Of a stretch of DNA of 64,000 bases, positions 16,484-24,702 are shown piece by piece. How positions within the stretch are numbered: the stretch's first letter is position 1; each line of letters starts with the position of its first letter. This DNA is from Streptomyces lucensis JCM 4490. Lineage in GTDB: Bacteria; Actinomycetota; Actinomycetes; Streptomycetales; Streptomycetaceae. The position numbers and the translations under genes were made by a program. The stretch lies in contig NZ_BMUE01000009.1 of NCBI RefSeq assembly GCF_014650035.1, positions 186,001 to 250,000 of the forward strand, written 5' to 3'. Under the pieces are notes generated by a model. It was not told where the DNA came from, made no database searches, and saw nothing but the letters and a program-made list of their open reading frames with translations.

Positions 16484-16524
16484 TAAAGCGGGTGTCGCAG
16501 GTTCGAATCCTGCAGGGGGCACCA
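16484..16524 (+). pseudogene. 3' end of a second, different tRNA (with CCA)
   Basis: The T-arm GCAGG-TTCGAAT-CCTGC at 16497-16513, acceptor strand AGGGGGC, discriminator A and an encoded CCA at 16522-16524 are visible. No D-arm or 5' acceptor strand lies upstream; integrase sequence is directly joined instead. It is a remnant from another tRNA gene, presumably carried in by a separate integration or recombination event. Isotype not assigned. Confidence 0.7.
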
Positions 16525-16527
16525 GGG

Positions 16528-16566
16528 CAAAGGCCCCTGGAATCCGCCCACGGTCCGGGGCCTTTG
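16528..16566 (+). terminator. Hairpin after second tRNA remnant
   Basis: Arms CAAAGGCCCC and GGGGCCTTTG flank a 19-nt loop that itself can pair weakly. It starts 4 bp after the CCA end, as expected for a tRNA terminator. Confidence 0.65.
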
Positions 16567-16735
16567 ACGTCTACGGGGGCGATCACCCACGGTCGGGCGC
16601 CTCTTCCTGGGCAGCCCGTACCCAGCATGGCGTACCCCCTCGTGCATCGGCGCTGGATGCATGGTGACGTTGGGACTGCATTGGTGGCAGTAAGTCACTG
16701 ATTCACAGCCCAGCGTGAGAGAGGGAATCCTGCCC

Positions 16736-17179
16736 ATGCCTCCGATCCCACTGAAACCTGGCGTCTACAAGCTTCACGCCCACATCGTTGGCCCGAGCTC
16801 CTTGGTGACTGCCACCGAGTACGCCGTGAAGTACGGCGCCCCCGTCATCACCGACCGCCTCAATCCCCTCCCGATCGAACAGGAGTGGGTCATCGAGCCC
16901 GTCGAGCCCGAGCCGGGAGCGCCCTACATGATTCGCCTCGCCGCCCACGAGATCGCGGGGCTGGTGATCGCCGAGGACAAACTCTGGGTCAACAGCGTCC
17001 CCAGCAGCGAGCGGGCGAGGTTCACCTTCGAGCCGGTTCTCGGCGGCGTCAAGATCCTCTCGGAGAAGGGCCTCGCCTGGTCCGCTAGCCACCGCGGCGC
17101 GCAAATCGAACTCACCCCACCTAAGCCGGAGTTCCAGCAGACGTGGACCCTGGAATTCGTGCGCCCGACCGACGAGTAG
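16736..17179 (+). CDS. Small beta-trefoil protein, I66 (clitocypin-like) protease-inhibitor type
   Basis: A 147-residue protein with three similar beta-rich thirds, each ending in a tryptophan or phenylalanine motif: QEWVIEPV near residue 45-52, RFTFEPV near 95, and QTWTLEFV near the end. This spacing fits a beta-trefoil and resembles the I66 family of serine/cysteine protease inhibitors annotated in Streptomyces. No signal peptide is visible. I chose the ATG at 16736, preceded by GAGAGGGA; an alternative start lies 21 nt upstream. It is the only intact gene between the two 43-bp attachment copies, so it is probably cargo of a collapsed element. Family assignment is from pattern memory and moderately sure. 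Confidence 0.62.
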   Translation: MPPIPLKPGVYKLHAHIVGPSSLVTATEYAVKYGAPVITDRLNPLPIEQEWVIEPVEPEPGAPYMIRLAAHEIAGLVIAEDKLWVNSVPSSERARFTFEPVLGGVKILSEKGLAWSASHRGAQIELTPPKPEFQQTWTLEFVRPTDE

Positions 17180-17401
17180 CACGGGAAGGCCTGGTGCGAC
17201 CGGCGTTGGTGCCAGCCGACCCTGGGCCATCTCTGGGCGGCCGGTGCCACTACTCAAATCCTTCGAACCGCCATAGGGAACGGTGAGTGTCTGACTGCGT
17301 GACAACGCCGATGGGCAGCGACGGACGACCGCGCACACCTGAGGACCATCGCAGCAGGTGAGAGACACACCAGCCCAAGGTCGAACGCCTGGGTAAGTTG
17401 C

Positions 17402-17444
17402 TTCGGGACGAAGAGGTCGTGGGTTCAAATCCCGCCACCCCGAC
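17402..17444 (+). repeat. Attachment-site copy 2: 3' half of a tRNA-Pro-like gene
   Basis: Exact 43-bp direct repeat of 16137-16179, 1265 bp away, again lacking the 5' half of the tRNA. The flanking bases differ on both sides, so the repeat edges are sharp. With copy 1 it bounds a small segment holding the integrase remnant and the beta-trefoil gene. The intact tRNA-Pro gene is expected to the left of the window. Confidence 0.82.
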
Positions 17445-17450
17445 GCTGGT

Positions 17451-17487
17451 CAGAGGGCCTGGTGTGCAAGTTGCACCAGGCCCTCTG
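17451..17487 (+). terminator. Strong terminator after attachment copy 2
   Basis: A perfect 14-bp stem (CAGAGGGCCTGGTG / CACCAGGCCCTCTG) around a 9-nt loop begins 7 bp after the tRNA 3' end. It is probably the native terminator of the chromosomal tRNA-Pro gene. Confidence 0.75.
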
Positions 17488-17836
17488 GCGTGCTTCGGGG
17501 CCGAACCGGGGGCCAACGGATTCCGATCAGGCCTCGCAGGCGGTCGCCTCACGACGCTGGGCAGAGATCACGTCCATGGCTTGGCTTCCGCCCCAGGTGA
17601 CAACCGGCCGAAGCTGCTGATCCCAGGGAGCGGCCCCACCTACTCGGTGGCGGACAACCAGCCGAGCTGCGAAAGCCGCGGGAACGCCCCGGAGCGATCA
17701 TGCTTCGGGGCGTTCGGCATCCGGATCCGGCATCAGCCGCAGTGATCATTTCTTGGCGCGTCGCAGCTTGAGCACGTGGTCCATGTGGCTGGGAGCACTC
17801 TGACCCGGGCGGCCACCGGTCTGCGACCAGGGCAGA
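17488..17836. other. Intergenic stretch without a gene
   Basis: About 350 bp with no convincing coding region. It contains the hairpin at 17682-17715. Open frames in it continue out of the tRNA remnant and look spurious. Confidence 0.5.
17682..17715. terminator. Hairpin, probable bidirectional terminator
   Basis: Arms GAACGCCCCGGAG and CTTCGGGGCGTTC pair over 13 bp with one G-T pair and an 8-nt loop. It lies downstream of the minus-strand gene ending at 17837. Confidence 0.6.
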
Positions 17837-19162
17837 TCAAGGGCCTGTGATCGCCTTGATCGTGTACGGGTACGACTCTTGCTGCCACGTGGCCGTGAAC
17901 ACGGCCGTCGGACGCGCTGCGACCTGTGGCACGCGGCCGTCCGTCGTGAGCGTCTTCGCGCTGCCGAAGGTGCCGGAGCGGCTGATCAGCCGGGCGGTGG
18001 CCTTCGTGACGCTGTACGGCGGCGTGGAGATGGCCGTGGTGGTCTGCGACACCAGCATGCCGTCGCCGTCGTCGTCCAGGGCGAGGTCGGGGCGGTCGCC
18101 GGCGCCCAGCGACGTGATGGCACCGAGGGTGCCGCCGGCGGAGAGTTTGCGGCCGTACAGCTCACGCTTGCCGGCGTTGTTGCGTACCCACACGACCACC
18201 GAGTCGCCGTCCAGATCCGTCCCGAGGGTGTGATGGACGTCCACGTTCTCCGTGGATGTCGAGATACGCAGCGGTTTTGACAGCGTGCCGGTGTGGCTCC
18301 AGCGCGAGGCCCAGACCTGCGAGCGGTCGCCGCCGCCGGAGCGGTAGCTGATCACCGCGTCACCGTCCCGGTCCACGCCGACCCGAACCATGCCGAAGCC
18401 GCCGTACGCCGCGATCGGCGTGGTGAGCACCTTCGCCGCAGAGATCGAGGTTGCGGTCATCCGCTTGGCCACCACGTCGGAGCCGCGCACCCAGGCGACG
18501 ACGAACTGGCCGTTGCGGTCCACACCGATGGCCGGCGGCTCCGCCGAGCCCGAGCCGAGTGTGTGCACCGCGCCGAGCGTCCCGTCGAGCTTCAGCCGAC
18601 GAGCCACCGCGTACCAGCTGCCGTCGCGGATCTCCGTCCACGCCACCATCGAGCTACCGCCGGGCGTCACGGCGACCGAGGGCGTGGTTGCGGGCGACCC
18701 AGGGGTGGAAAGCATCTGCAGCGAGCCGACGAGGCTGCCGGAGGACGCGACCCGGCGGCCGACGACGGTGCTGTCCTGCTGCCACACCACCGACGAGTCG
18801 CCGGTGTCATCGGAATCGGCCTGCACCCAGCTGATGGCGCGGCCGTCCGGGGACAGGGTGCGGGTCGCACCCAGGGTGCCGTTTGCATACTTCACCCGGG
18901 TCTGTACACGGAAGTAGGAGCTGTTCGCATTGTCCATGGCCGCCCAGGCGAGGAGCGCGTCGCCGGAGCGGTCGATGGAGACCTGGGGGTCGTCCTGGCC
19001 GGACCAGCCGGACGCGGTGACATTCCACGTGGACGTCCACGCGGCGTCGGCGTTCACAGCGAGCGTCGCGGTGAGCGCGATTCCGGCCACGGCCGCCACG
19101 GCGCCTGCGCCGATGAGGCGGCGTTTTGCCGAACGCCGGTGACGTACTGCCTGAGGTGCCAC
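17837..19162 (-). CDS. Secreted beta-propeller-like repeat protein
   Basis: A 441-residue exported protein. Residues 1-40 form a signal peptide: basic RHRRSAKRR, a hydrophobic AGAVAAVAGIALTATLAV core, and an ADA-like cleavage site. The rest is about eight beta-rich repeats of the type DxxGDALLAWxx...RxLxxxGTLGAxxTL, consistent with a propeller. No enzyme motif seen. The GTG at 19162 is chosen because GGAAAGG lies 10 nt upstream; the longer frame would put odd cysteine-rich residues before the signal peptide. Function unknown. Confidence 0.75.
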   Translation of the reverse strand: MAPQAVRHRRSAKRRLIGAGAVAAVAGIALTATLAVNADAAWTSTWNVTASGWSGQDDPQVSIDRSGDALLAWAAMDNANSSYFRVQTRVKYANGTLGATRTLSPDGRAISWVQADSDDTGDSSVVWQQDSTVVGRRVASSGSLVGSLQMLSTPGSPATTPSVAVTPGGSSMVAWTEIRDGSWYAVARRLKLDGTLGAVHTLGSGSAEPPAIGVDRNGQFVVAWVRGSDVVAKRMTATSISAAKVLTTPIAAYGGFGMVRVGVDRDGDAVISYRSGGGDRSQVWASRWSHTGTLSKPLRISTSTENVDVHHTLGTDLDGDSVVVWVRNNAGKRELYGRKLSAGGTLGAITSLGAGDRPDLALDDDGDGMLVSQTTTAISTPPYSVTKATARLISRSGTFGSAKTLTTDGRVPQVAARPTAVFTATWQQESYPYTIKAITGP

Positions 19163-19681
19163 TCTTGCATCCTTTCCAGGGCTGCCGTGGACTCCACGGC
19201 AGCGAGGCTGTCCTAACGGCTGCTCAGTAGGTACAGCGGTGTTGCGGGCGCATACGTCACAGGAGCAACACAGGACTCCTACGGAGTGCCGGACGGGGGC
19301 CAAACGCAACGACGGTTCGCGCCGGCCGAGGGTGCCTCGGGCGGGGTTCGTGCGGGGCGCCGGCGTCGGCCGACGAGGCGGTGGGCGCGCCGGTGCGGGC
19401 GGCGTTGGGTGTGGCGGGTGTCCGGCCGGTGCCCCGTCCCGGACAGGTATCCCAGGATCTCCTGTTTCCGCAGGTCGTCAGGGGTGGGATCGTCCCGTCG
19501 TTGCAGGGCGGGGGCGGCTGTTGTCCCAGGCCTGCCGGGCGTCCGACGCTGTGGTCGTCGCACCGGCTGAAGTGGCCGACCGCCCGGCAGGGGCACAGCG
19601 CCCCGGGTCATCCGTGCCGGGGTCACCGTGCCGAGCCACGGGGACGTGCGACCTCATAGTGATCAGAAAAGGAACACGCAT
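19163..19681. other. 519-bp divergent intergenic region, no gene seen
   Basis: It separates the minus-strand secreted repeat protein and the plus-strand DUF4232-type gene. Several GC-rich open frames cross it, but they are Arg/Gly-rich in all frames and have no ribosome-binding site or recognisable domain. Both promoters must lie here; I could not assign motifs. Confidence 0.5.
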
Positions 19682-20272
19682 ATGAACGTGAAGTCCTTCA
19701 CCGTGGGCCGTCGTGCGGCCGTGGCCGCGGGTCTCGTCCTGGCCCTCGGGTGTGGTGTGTCGGCTCAGGCCTCCGCCGCCGGTTCGGTGACGCACCGCTC
19801 GGGTGGCAGCGGCGCCAAGGGCACCGTCGCCGCCTGCTCCCAGGAAGTCCTCGGGGTGTCCGCCACGAAGGAGCCCGCGGACAGCAGGGACGCCAGGCAC
19901 CTCCTCATCACCGTCCAGAACGCCGGCGACAAGGCGTGCAACCTCTACCGCTACCCGCGTGTGCGGCTCGGTGCCGACGCCCGGACCACGGTGCCCGTGA
20001 TCAAGGAGAGCGACCCGAACCCGGGCGTGCCCGTCACCCTCGCTCCGGGTGAGGAGGCGTACGCCGCCCTGCTCGTCGCCGGCGGCGCCAGGGACGAGTA
20101 CGAGGCGAAGAGCATCACCCTCGGTCTCCAGGGCCGTAAGCCCGGCAGCAGCGCGGGCAAGCCGATCGATGTCCCCATGCCCGTCGACACGCTGTACGCG
20201 GACGACGGTCAGCTCGTCACCTACTGGACGACCGCCCCCGGCTTCGCCCTGGACTTCATCATGTCGAAGTGA
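19682..20272 (+). CDS. Secreted DUF4232-type protein
   Basis: A 196-residue exported protein. The signal peptide spans about residues 1-34 (RRAAVAAGLVLALGCGVSAQASA). The mature part is the beta-sandwich pattern of DUF4232: an early cysteine in AACSQEVLGV, HLLITVQNAGDKACNLYRYPRVRLG, and LAPGEEAYAALLV, with two cysteines that could form a disulfide. AAAAGGA precedes the ATG at 19682. Role unknown; DUF4232 proteins are abundant in Streptomyces envelopes. Confidence 0.82.
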   Translation: MNVKSFTVGRRAAVAAGLVLALGCGVSAQASAAGSVTHRSGGSGAKGTVAACSQEVLGVSATKEPADSRDARHLLITVQNAGDKACNLYRYPRVRLGADARTTVPVIKESDPNPGVPVTLAPGEEAYAALLVAGGARDEYEAKSITLGLQGRKPGSSAGKPIDVPMPVDTLYADDGQLVTYWTTAPGFALDFIMSK

Positions 20273-20357
20273 CCAACCCCGTTCCGGGCAGCTCCGCTCC
20301 GGGCCGCTTCCCAGCGGCCGACCGGTCCTTCGGGCGGCCTGTGCGGCCGTCGCTTCC

Positions 20358-21800
20358 TCAGTCGCCCGTCTCCGCCTCGTCGTAGGCGGTGGTCATGGGG
20401 ATCCAACCGCTTGGGTTGCGGTACCAGTAGCGCGGCAGTCCCTTGGTGGTGGTGGTGCGGAACGGGCGGCCGTGGTCGTCGATGCGCACCGTGCCGGTCC
20501 GGCCCTCGGAGGCCCAGTCGAGGTCGAGGTACCAGTCGCAGGTGCAGGTCCCGGTGCGCGCGGAGACCAGCAGGACCTCCGGCTCCCGCAGGGACACCCG
20601 GTAGGGGAAGTCGATCGCGGGGGTCGGCCGGTCCGGTTCGTTGCCGGGCATCGAGCGCGCCAGGGGCCGTCGGGCGTCGAGGTTCACGGAGAAGTGGCGG
20701 GGGATGAGGGCCGCGCCACAGCCTTCGTACATGGAGTAGGCGATGCCCCGGTCGGCGGCGGGGGTGGCGCGGTTGACCACGCGTACGTGCAGTGCCTCCA
20801 GGACGACGGCGGCGGAGCCGCGTCCCTGCACCGAGATCCGCAGATCGGTGCTGCGCCCGTGCACCGCCCGCTGGGACACGGCCCACGCCTCGGCGTCCTG
20901 CGGGGTCGGCGGCGGCGGGACCTGCCGCGGGGGCTTGGCTATGACGTAGTCATGGTCGCAATCGTGCCGCCAGATGTGGGAGTTGGCCGTCCAGCTGAGC
21001 GGGGCCGGCGGTGGGACCGTGCCGGCGTCCGCTCGGTGCTCCCGCGGGCTGCCGCCGCTGTGCGTGGCCGGCGCCGAGGGTTTGGGTGTCGTGTGCGCAG
21101 TGGCCGACGGCTCACCTTCGCCGGAAGGAGGCCCGGCCGTGGGTCGCGGGTCGCCTCCGCCGTGCGCGGCCTGGGCGGAGGGCATCGGCGTGGTGCGGGC
21201 AGCGGCCGACGGTACACCGCCGCCGGAGGAGGGTCCGGCAGCGGATGTGATGAGGCCGGCGAGCGTGACGGCGAGCGCGGCCGCCAGTGCCATCGATCGC
21301 ACGGGGCGTCGTCGGGGACGTCCGGAGTGGGGCCCTCCGGAGTGGGGCCCTCCGGAGTGCGGCCGTGCGGAGTGGGGCCGTTCGTCCGGCGGCGAGGTCG
21401 GCTCCGGGTGTCCGTCGGCCGGCGGGGTGGGGGGCTCGGGTGTCTCGCCGGCCGGGCCGCGGTGGCTCGCGGATGCGGCCGGTGCCGCAGTGCTCGCGGT
21501 ACTCGTGGTGTCGTGGGGCGCCGGTGGCCGCCGGGTATCGGATCGGCGTGCTCGGCGCCGTGCCGCTACTGCCAGGATCCACCGGCGGTGCAACTCCACG
21601 CGTTCCTCGGGGGAGGCTGCGCAGAGTGCGGCGAACCGCTCGATCGCGGTGAAGTCCGAAGGGACCGTCTCTCCGCCGCAGTAGCGGTGCAGCGTGGAGG
21701 CGTTCACGTCCATGCGGCGGGCCAGCGCCGCATAGCTGCGGCCCGTGCGCTCCTTCAGGCGACTCAGCAGTGACGCGAACTCCGCTACGTCATCGGTCAT
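20358..21800 (-). CDS. Membrane-anchored XRE-type regulator with long proline-rich region
   Basis: A 480-residue protein. Residues 1-85 are a helix-turn-helix of the Streptomyces XRE type (GRSYAALARRMDVNASTLHRYC). A Pro/Ser/Thr-rich linker follows, with a tandem HSGGP repeat from 15-bp DNA units at about 21324-21380. One membrane helix lies near residues 170-190 (ALAAALAVTLAGLI). The outer part is another Pro/Thr-rich stretch and a C-terminal beta-rich domain (~300-480) with paired cysteines (CDHDY, TCTCDWYLDLDW). The layout suggests a transmembrane sensor linked to a cytosolic DNA-binding domain. Ligand unknown. Confidence 0.75.
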   Translation of the reverse strand: MTDDVAEFASLLSRLKERTGRSYAALARRMDVNASTLHRYCGGETVPSDFTAIERFAALCAASPEERVELHRRWILAVAARRRARRSDTRRPPAPHDTTSTASTAAPAASASHRGPAGETPEPPTPPADGHPEPTSPPDERPHSARPHSGGPHSGGPHSGRPRRRPVRSMALAAALAVTLAGLITSAAGPSSGGGVPSAAARTTPMPSAQAAHGGGDPRPTAGPPSGEGEPSATAHTTPKPSAPATHSGGSPREHRADAGTVPPPAPLSWTANSHIWRHDCDHDYVIAKPPRQVPPPPTPQDAEAWAVSQRAVHGRSTDLRISVQGRGSAAVVLEALHVRVVNRATPAADRGIAYSMYEGCGAALIPRHFSVNLDARRPLARSMPGNEPDRPTPAIDFPYRVSLREPEVLLVSARTGTCTCDWYLDLDWASEGRTGTVRIDDHGRPFRTTTTKGLPRYWYRNPSGWIPMTTAYDEAETGD

Positions 21801-21959
21801 CGTGGATTGCGTCCATGTCGGTCCGTACTCGCATCCGTCCGTCGCCCTGTGCGGTCATGTCCCCCTCCGGACGGCGCCCCAGACAAGCCAGGCGCCCAGG
21901 CACCCCCATACCTGTACGTCGGTACGGTCGGGATGGTTCCACGGTCGCGCCGCCCCGCC

Positions 21960-22870
21960 GGAAGCCGCACGACCGACGACCGCGGCACCGAAGTAGTCCT
22001 CGTTCTCCGAGGAGCCGGGTACACCCGCCGTGTTCTGCGTGAACTGAGCGGCTAGCGCGCCGTGTGGCGCCGCCGTACTGGACTGTGACGTAGCCCCGTT
22101 CCCCGTCCGGCCGCTCGTAGCCGCGGCCGATGGCGAGGTCGCCGTCGCCGTCCTTGTCGAAGTCGCCGATGGCGGTGATCGGGCCGCCGCCGATCTGGTG
22201 CCCGCCGTCGTCGGGCACCCGCAGCCGGCCGGCGACGTCGGCGAAGCCGCTGCCGCCGCGGTGGAAGTAGGCCCGCAGGTCCACGTCGCTGTCGGTGAGG
22301 TCGCGACCGAGGATGTACAGGTCCGTGGCGGCGTCGGCGGTGACCCGGCCGGCCACCAGCTGCGAAGCGTCCAGGTAGCCGTGGCCGCTGCCGAGCGACT
22401 GCCAGCCGCCGTGGCCGCCGGTGCGGGTGAAGGGGCCCTTCAGCAGGACGACGCCGGTCTGGCTGCTGCTGATCGCGGTGATGTCCTGGTCTCCGTCGCC
22501 GTCGAAGTCGCCGGTCGCGACGTCGACCCCGAACGAGTCGCCCTGGCCCGGGTACTCCGGGGCGACGGGGGAGTTGAGGACGGTGCCGGAACCGAGGCCC
22601 TTGGCGCCGCCCCAGACGACGGTCAGCCCGCCGCGGCGGGAAACGCCTCCGGCGTCCTCGCCCGGCGAGGAGACGACCAGGTCCGCGTAGCCGTCACGGT
22701 CGAGGTCCGCGGTGGCGGCAGCGGCTCCCCAGTCGTCGCCCTTCTCGGCCTTGGACTGGTACGGACGCCCGATGGTTGTACGCCGGAGATGGGCGTGGTC
22801 GCCGTGTGCCGGCGTCGGCGGCAGGTCGGGGGGCCTTGCCGATTCGGGGAGGGCTGTCCGGTCCCGTCAC
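21960..22870 (-). pseudogene. Decayed FG-GAP / integrin-like secreted protein
   Basis: The minus strand reads as FG-GAP repeats for ~270 codons (TIGRPYQSKAEKGDDWG, DLDRDGYADLVVSSPGEDAG, TGDFDGDGDQDITA, IGDFDKDGDGDLAIG). There is no start codon before an internal GTG at 22356, and an in-frame TGA precedes the readable part. Near 22050-22080 the family pattern shifts frame (QNTAGVPGSSENEDYFGAAV) and soon fades out. Both ends are lost, so it is a pseudogene. It resembles the intact FG-GAP gene at 26168 and is probably an old paralogue. Confidence 0.72.
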
Positions 22871-22930
22871 GGCGCGGAGCGGCCCGACGGCGCGTGTTTG
22901 TCGTCGACTTGAGCGGCAACGCGAAGTTCC

Positions 22931-23359
22931 ATGAGTCAATCGAGCAGCGGCACGAGTCAGAGTTCCGCTTCCAAGCGGAGTGCGTCCACCAAGGCCCGGC
23001 GGGCCACGGCGAAGGCGACCGCGCCCGCGTCGCAGGCCGCGGACAAGGCGGCCGAGAAGTCCGGCGCCGCGGCGTCGGCGGCCGCGGACACGGCGGAGCG
23101 CGCGGGTGCGAAGGGCAGCGCGGTCGTGCACAGCGCGGTCGAGCGTGTCCAAGCGGGCCGGCAGGCCGTCGTCACCGCCTCGGGACAGGCCGTGACCCTC
23201 GCCAAGACGGCGTGGACGGTGATCGCCCAGCGAAAGCTCGTCGCCGCCGGTGTGGGCGCGGGCCTGTCGGCGGTGAGCGCGACGTCCTACCTGGCGGGCC
23301 GTCGTGCGGGGCGCCGTACGCTCGGTCCGATCACCCGTCTCACCGGCGGGCGGATCTGA
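22931..23359 (+). CDS. Ala/Lys/Ser-rich small protein with C-terminal hydrophobic segment
   Basis: A 142-residue basic protein of unknown function. Residues 1-60 are low-complexity Ser/Lys/Ala with histone-H1-like spacing (KRSASTKARRATAKATA). Residues ~60-95 form an alanine-rich amphipathic helix, and about 103-123 a hydrophobic, glycine-containing segment (LVAAGVGAGLSAVSATSYL) that could insert in the membrane. The end is again basic. The ribosome-binding site is weak. It could be a DNA- or membrane-associated structural protein. Confidence 0.55.
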   Translation: MSQSSSGTSQSSASKRSASTKARRATAKATAPASQAADKAAEKSGAAASAAADTAERAGAKGSAVVHSAVERVQAGRQAVVTASGQAVTLAKTAWTVIAQRKLVAAGVGAGLSAVSATSYLAGRRAGRRTLGPITRLTGGRI

Positions 23360-23378
23360 GGCGAGGGCGGGTCACGTC

Positions 23379-23539
23379 GGTCCGGCCCGCCTCACGGGCG
23401 TGTTCACCGGTCCGGCCAGGCTCACGGGCCTGTTCACGGGTCCGGCCCGCCTCACGGGCCTGTTCACGGGTCCGGCCCGCCTCACGGGCCTGTTCACGGG
23501 TCCGGCCCGCCTCAAGGGCCTGTTCACCGGTCCGGCCCG
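23379..23539. repeat. 30-bp minisatellite, five full copies and a partial
   Basis: Units begin at 23379, 23409, 23439, 23469, 23499 and 23529 (partial), with cores GGTCCGGCCCGCC and TCACGGGCCTGTTCAC. Copies 3 and 4 are identical; the others differ at one to three bases. It lies between the convergent genes ending at 23359 and 23577. Its length is a multiple of three, so an open frame of ten-residue repeats crosses it, but no ribosome-binding site or gene context supports translation. Confidence 0.85.
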
Positions 23540-23576
23540 GTGCGAGGAGCGGGCGGCCGGGCCACGTCCCGGCGGA

Positions 23577-24431
23577 TCACAGGTCGTAGCTCTCGAAGTA
23601 GTGCGTTCGCTGGTGGCTCGTGGGGAATCCGTACCGCACGTCCGTGAGCATGCGGACGAGGAACTCGCCCAGACCGCAGTCGAATCGCCGCCAGTCGCCG
23701 TACTCCCCGCAGAGGACGGGCCAGTCGTCCGGATCGGCCGCCCCGGTCTGCCAGACGAAGTCGAGCTCCTGCTCCGAGGATCCCCACCGCAGCAGGCCCC
23801 CCGGCGCCGGGTAGGCGGCGTAGGGCTCGTACAGGTCGGTGCCGTCGCCGCCCAGGCCGGCCCAGACCACGATGTCCATGCCCCGGGCCCCTGGGACGAG
23901 GAGGTCGACGTAGTCGTCGAAGGTACCCGTGCCGAAGAGGTCGACGATCTCCTTGTAGTCCCTCGGCAGCGGTGTGCCCAACTCGGCCTCTGCGGCTCGC
24001 CAGTCGACGGCCGGCCGCGGCACCGGTTCCCAGCCGGTGAGGACGCACAGCCTCTCGGCCCACGAGGAACCCTCGGGGAACCCGGTGACCGCGGGTTCCT
24101 CACGATGCGCGATCACCGCGACCACGCGTTCCCCGTGCGGGGTCCCGACGGTGCCGCAGCCGATCCAGTGGGACTCGCAGGGCCAGCCCCGCATCTCCTG
24201 CAGCTCGTCCCCGAACGGCTCGACGAGCGGCAGTCCGGTGCGCTCGGTGAGTGACGGGTCGGTGAAACCGCCCATGGCGAGATTGCGGGGCGCGCCCGCC
24301 CACCGGCCCACTTCGGCGAGCAGTTCCTTCAGCACCGTGCCCTCCGGCGCATCGAGAACGACCGGCGATCCGCCCGCGAGGGACGAGTCGGTCGTCTTCC
24401 GGATCGCGGCGGCGAACTCCGAGGTCTCCAT
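23577..24431 (-). CDS. SUKH (SMI1/KNR4) family protein
   Basis: A 284-residue cytosolic protein. The C-terminal half carries the SUKH signature: AAEAELGTPLPRDYKEIVDLFGTGTFDDYVDLL (read as two adjacent pieces), then WGSSEQELDFVW. SUKH proteins are often immunity proteins against polymorphic toxins, or general protein-binding modules. No toxin gene is next to it. The N-terminal ~110 residues form an extra domain (APEGTVLKELLAEVGRW) not typical of single-domain SUKH proteins. I chose the ATG at 24431 by sequence character; the ribosome-binding site is weak. Confidence 0.72.
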   Translation of the reverse strand: METSEFAAAIRKTTDSSLAGGSPVVLDAPEGTVLKELLAEVGRWAGAPRNLAMGGFTDPSLTERTGLPLVEPFGDELQEMRGWPCESHWIGCGTVGTPHGERVVAVIAHREEPAVTGFPEGSSWAERLCVLTGWEPVPRPAVDWRAAEAELGTPLPRDYKEIVDLFGTGTFDDYVDLLVPGARGMDIVVWAGLGGDGTDLYEPYAAYPAPGGLLRWGSSEQELDFVWQTGAADPDDWPVLCGEYGDWRRFDCGLGEFLVRMLTDVRYGFPTSHQRTHYFESYDL

Positions 24432-24702
24432 GATGCTCAGTGAACATCGCGCCACTGACATCCTCGCCCGGTCACCCGATCCAGGCGGCCCCCCGAGCAC
24501 AGCCCAGACACAACCCGCGGTGCGATATCTCGCCGGACGCGAGCGGCCACCCCCGTCACCGAAAGGGTGAAACCGCCCCTGTCCTGCGATGAAAGCTTCC
24601 GGCTCCGGTGATCATCTCGGTGTCCCCCGCCGTCGGCAGTCGGTGACACACCCGTGCCGGCGGCGTCCCTCGCGTCCCCCCACGTACATGAGGAGCGCAC
24701 CC

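Noticed and set aside
16290..17552. Small minus-strand proteins with CRIRTCD or GFEPTTSS-type motifs
   Set aside because: These are the well-known false translations of tRNA 3' ends. They overlap the att remnants.
19239..19685. Open frames in the 19.2-19.7 kb spacer
   Set aside because: Gly/Arg/Pro-rich in all frames with no ribosome-binding site, and one runs into the signal peptide region of the real gene at 19682.
23379..23539. CRISPR-like array
   Set aside because: Units are contiguous with no unique spacers, so it is a simple tandem repeat. No cas genes are in the window.
22198..23589. Long plus-strand open frame of 463 codons
   Set aside because: It runs antisense through the FG-GAP pseudogene, across the 22931 gene in another frame and through the minisatellite. 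Composition is that of a GC-rich shadow.
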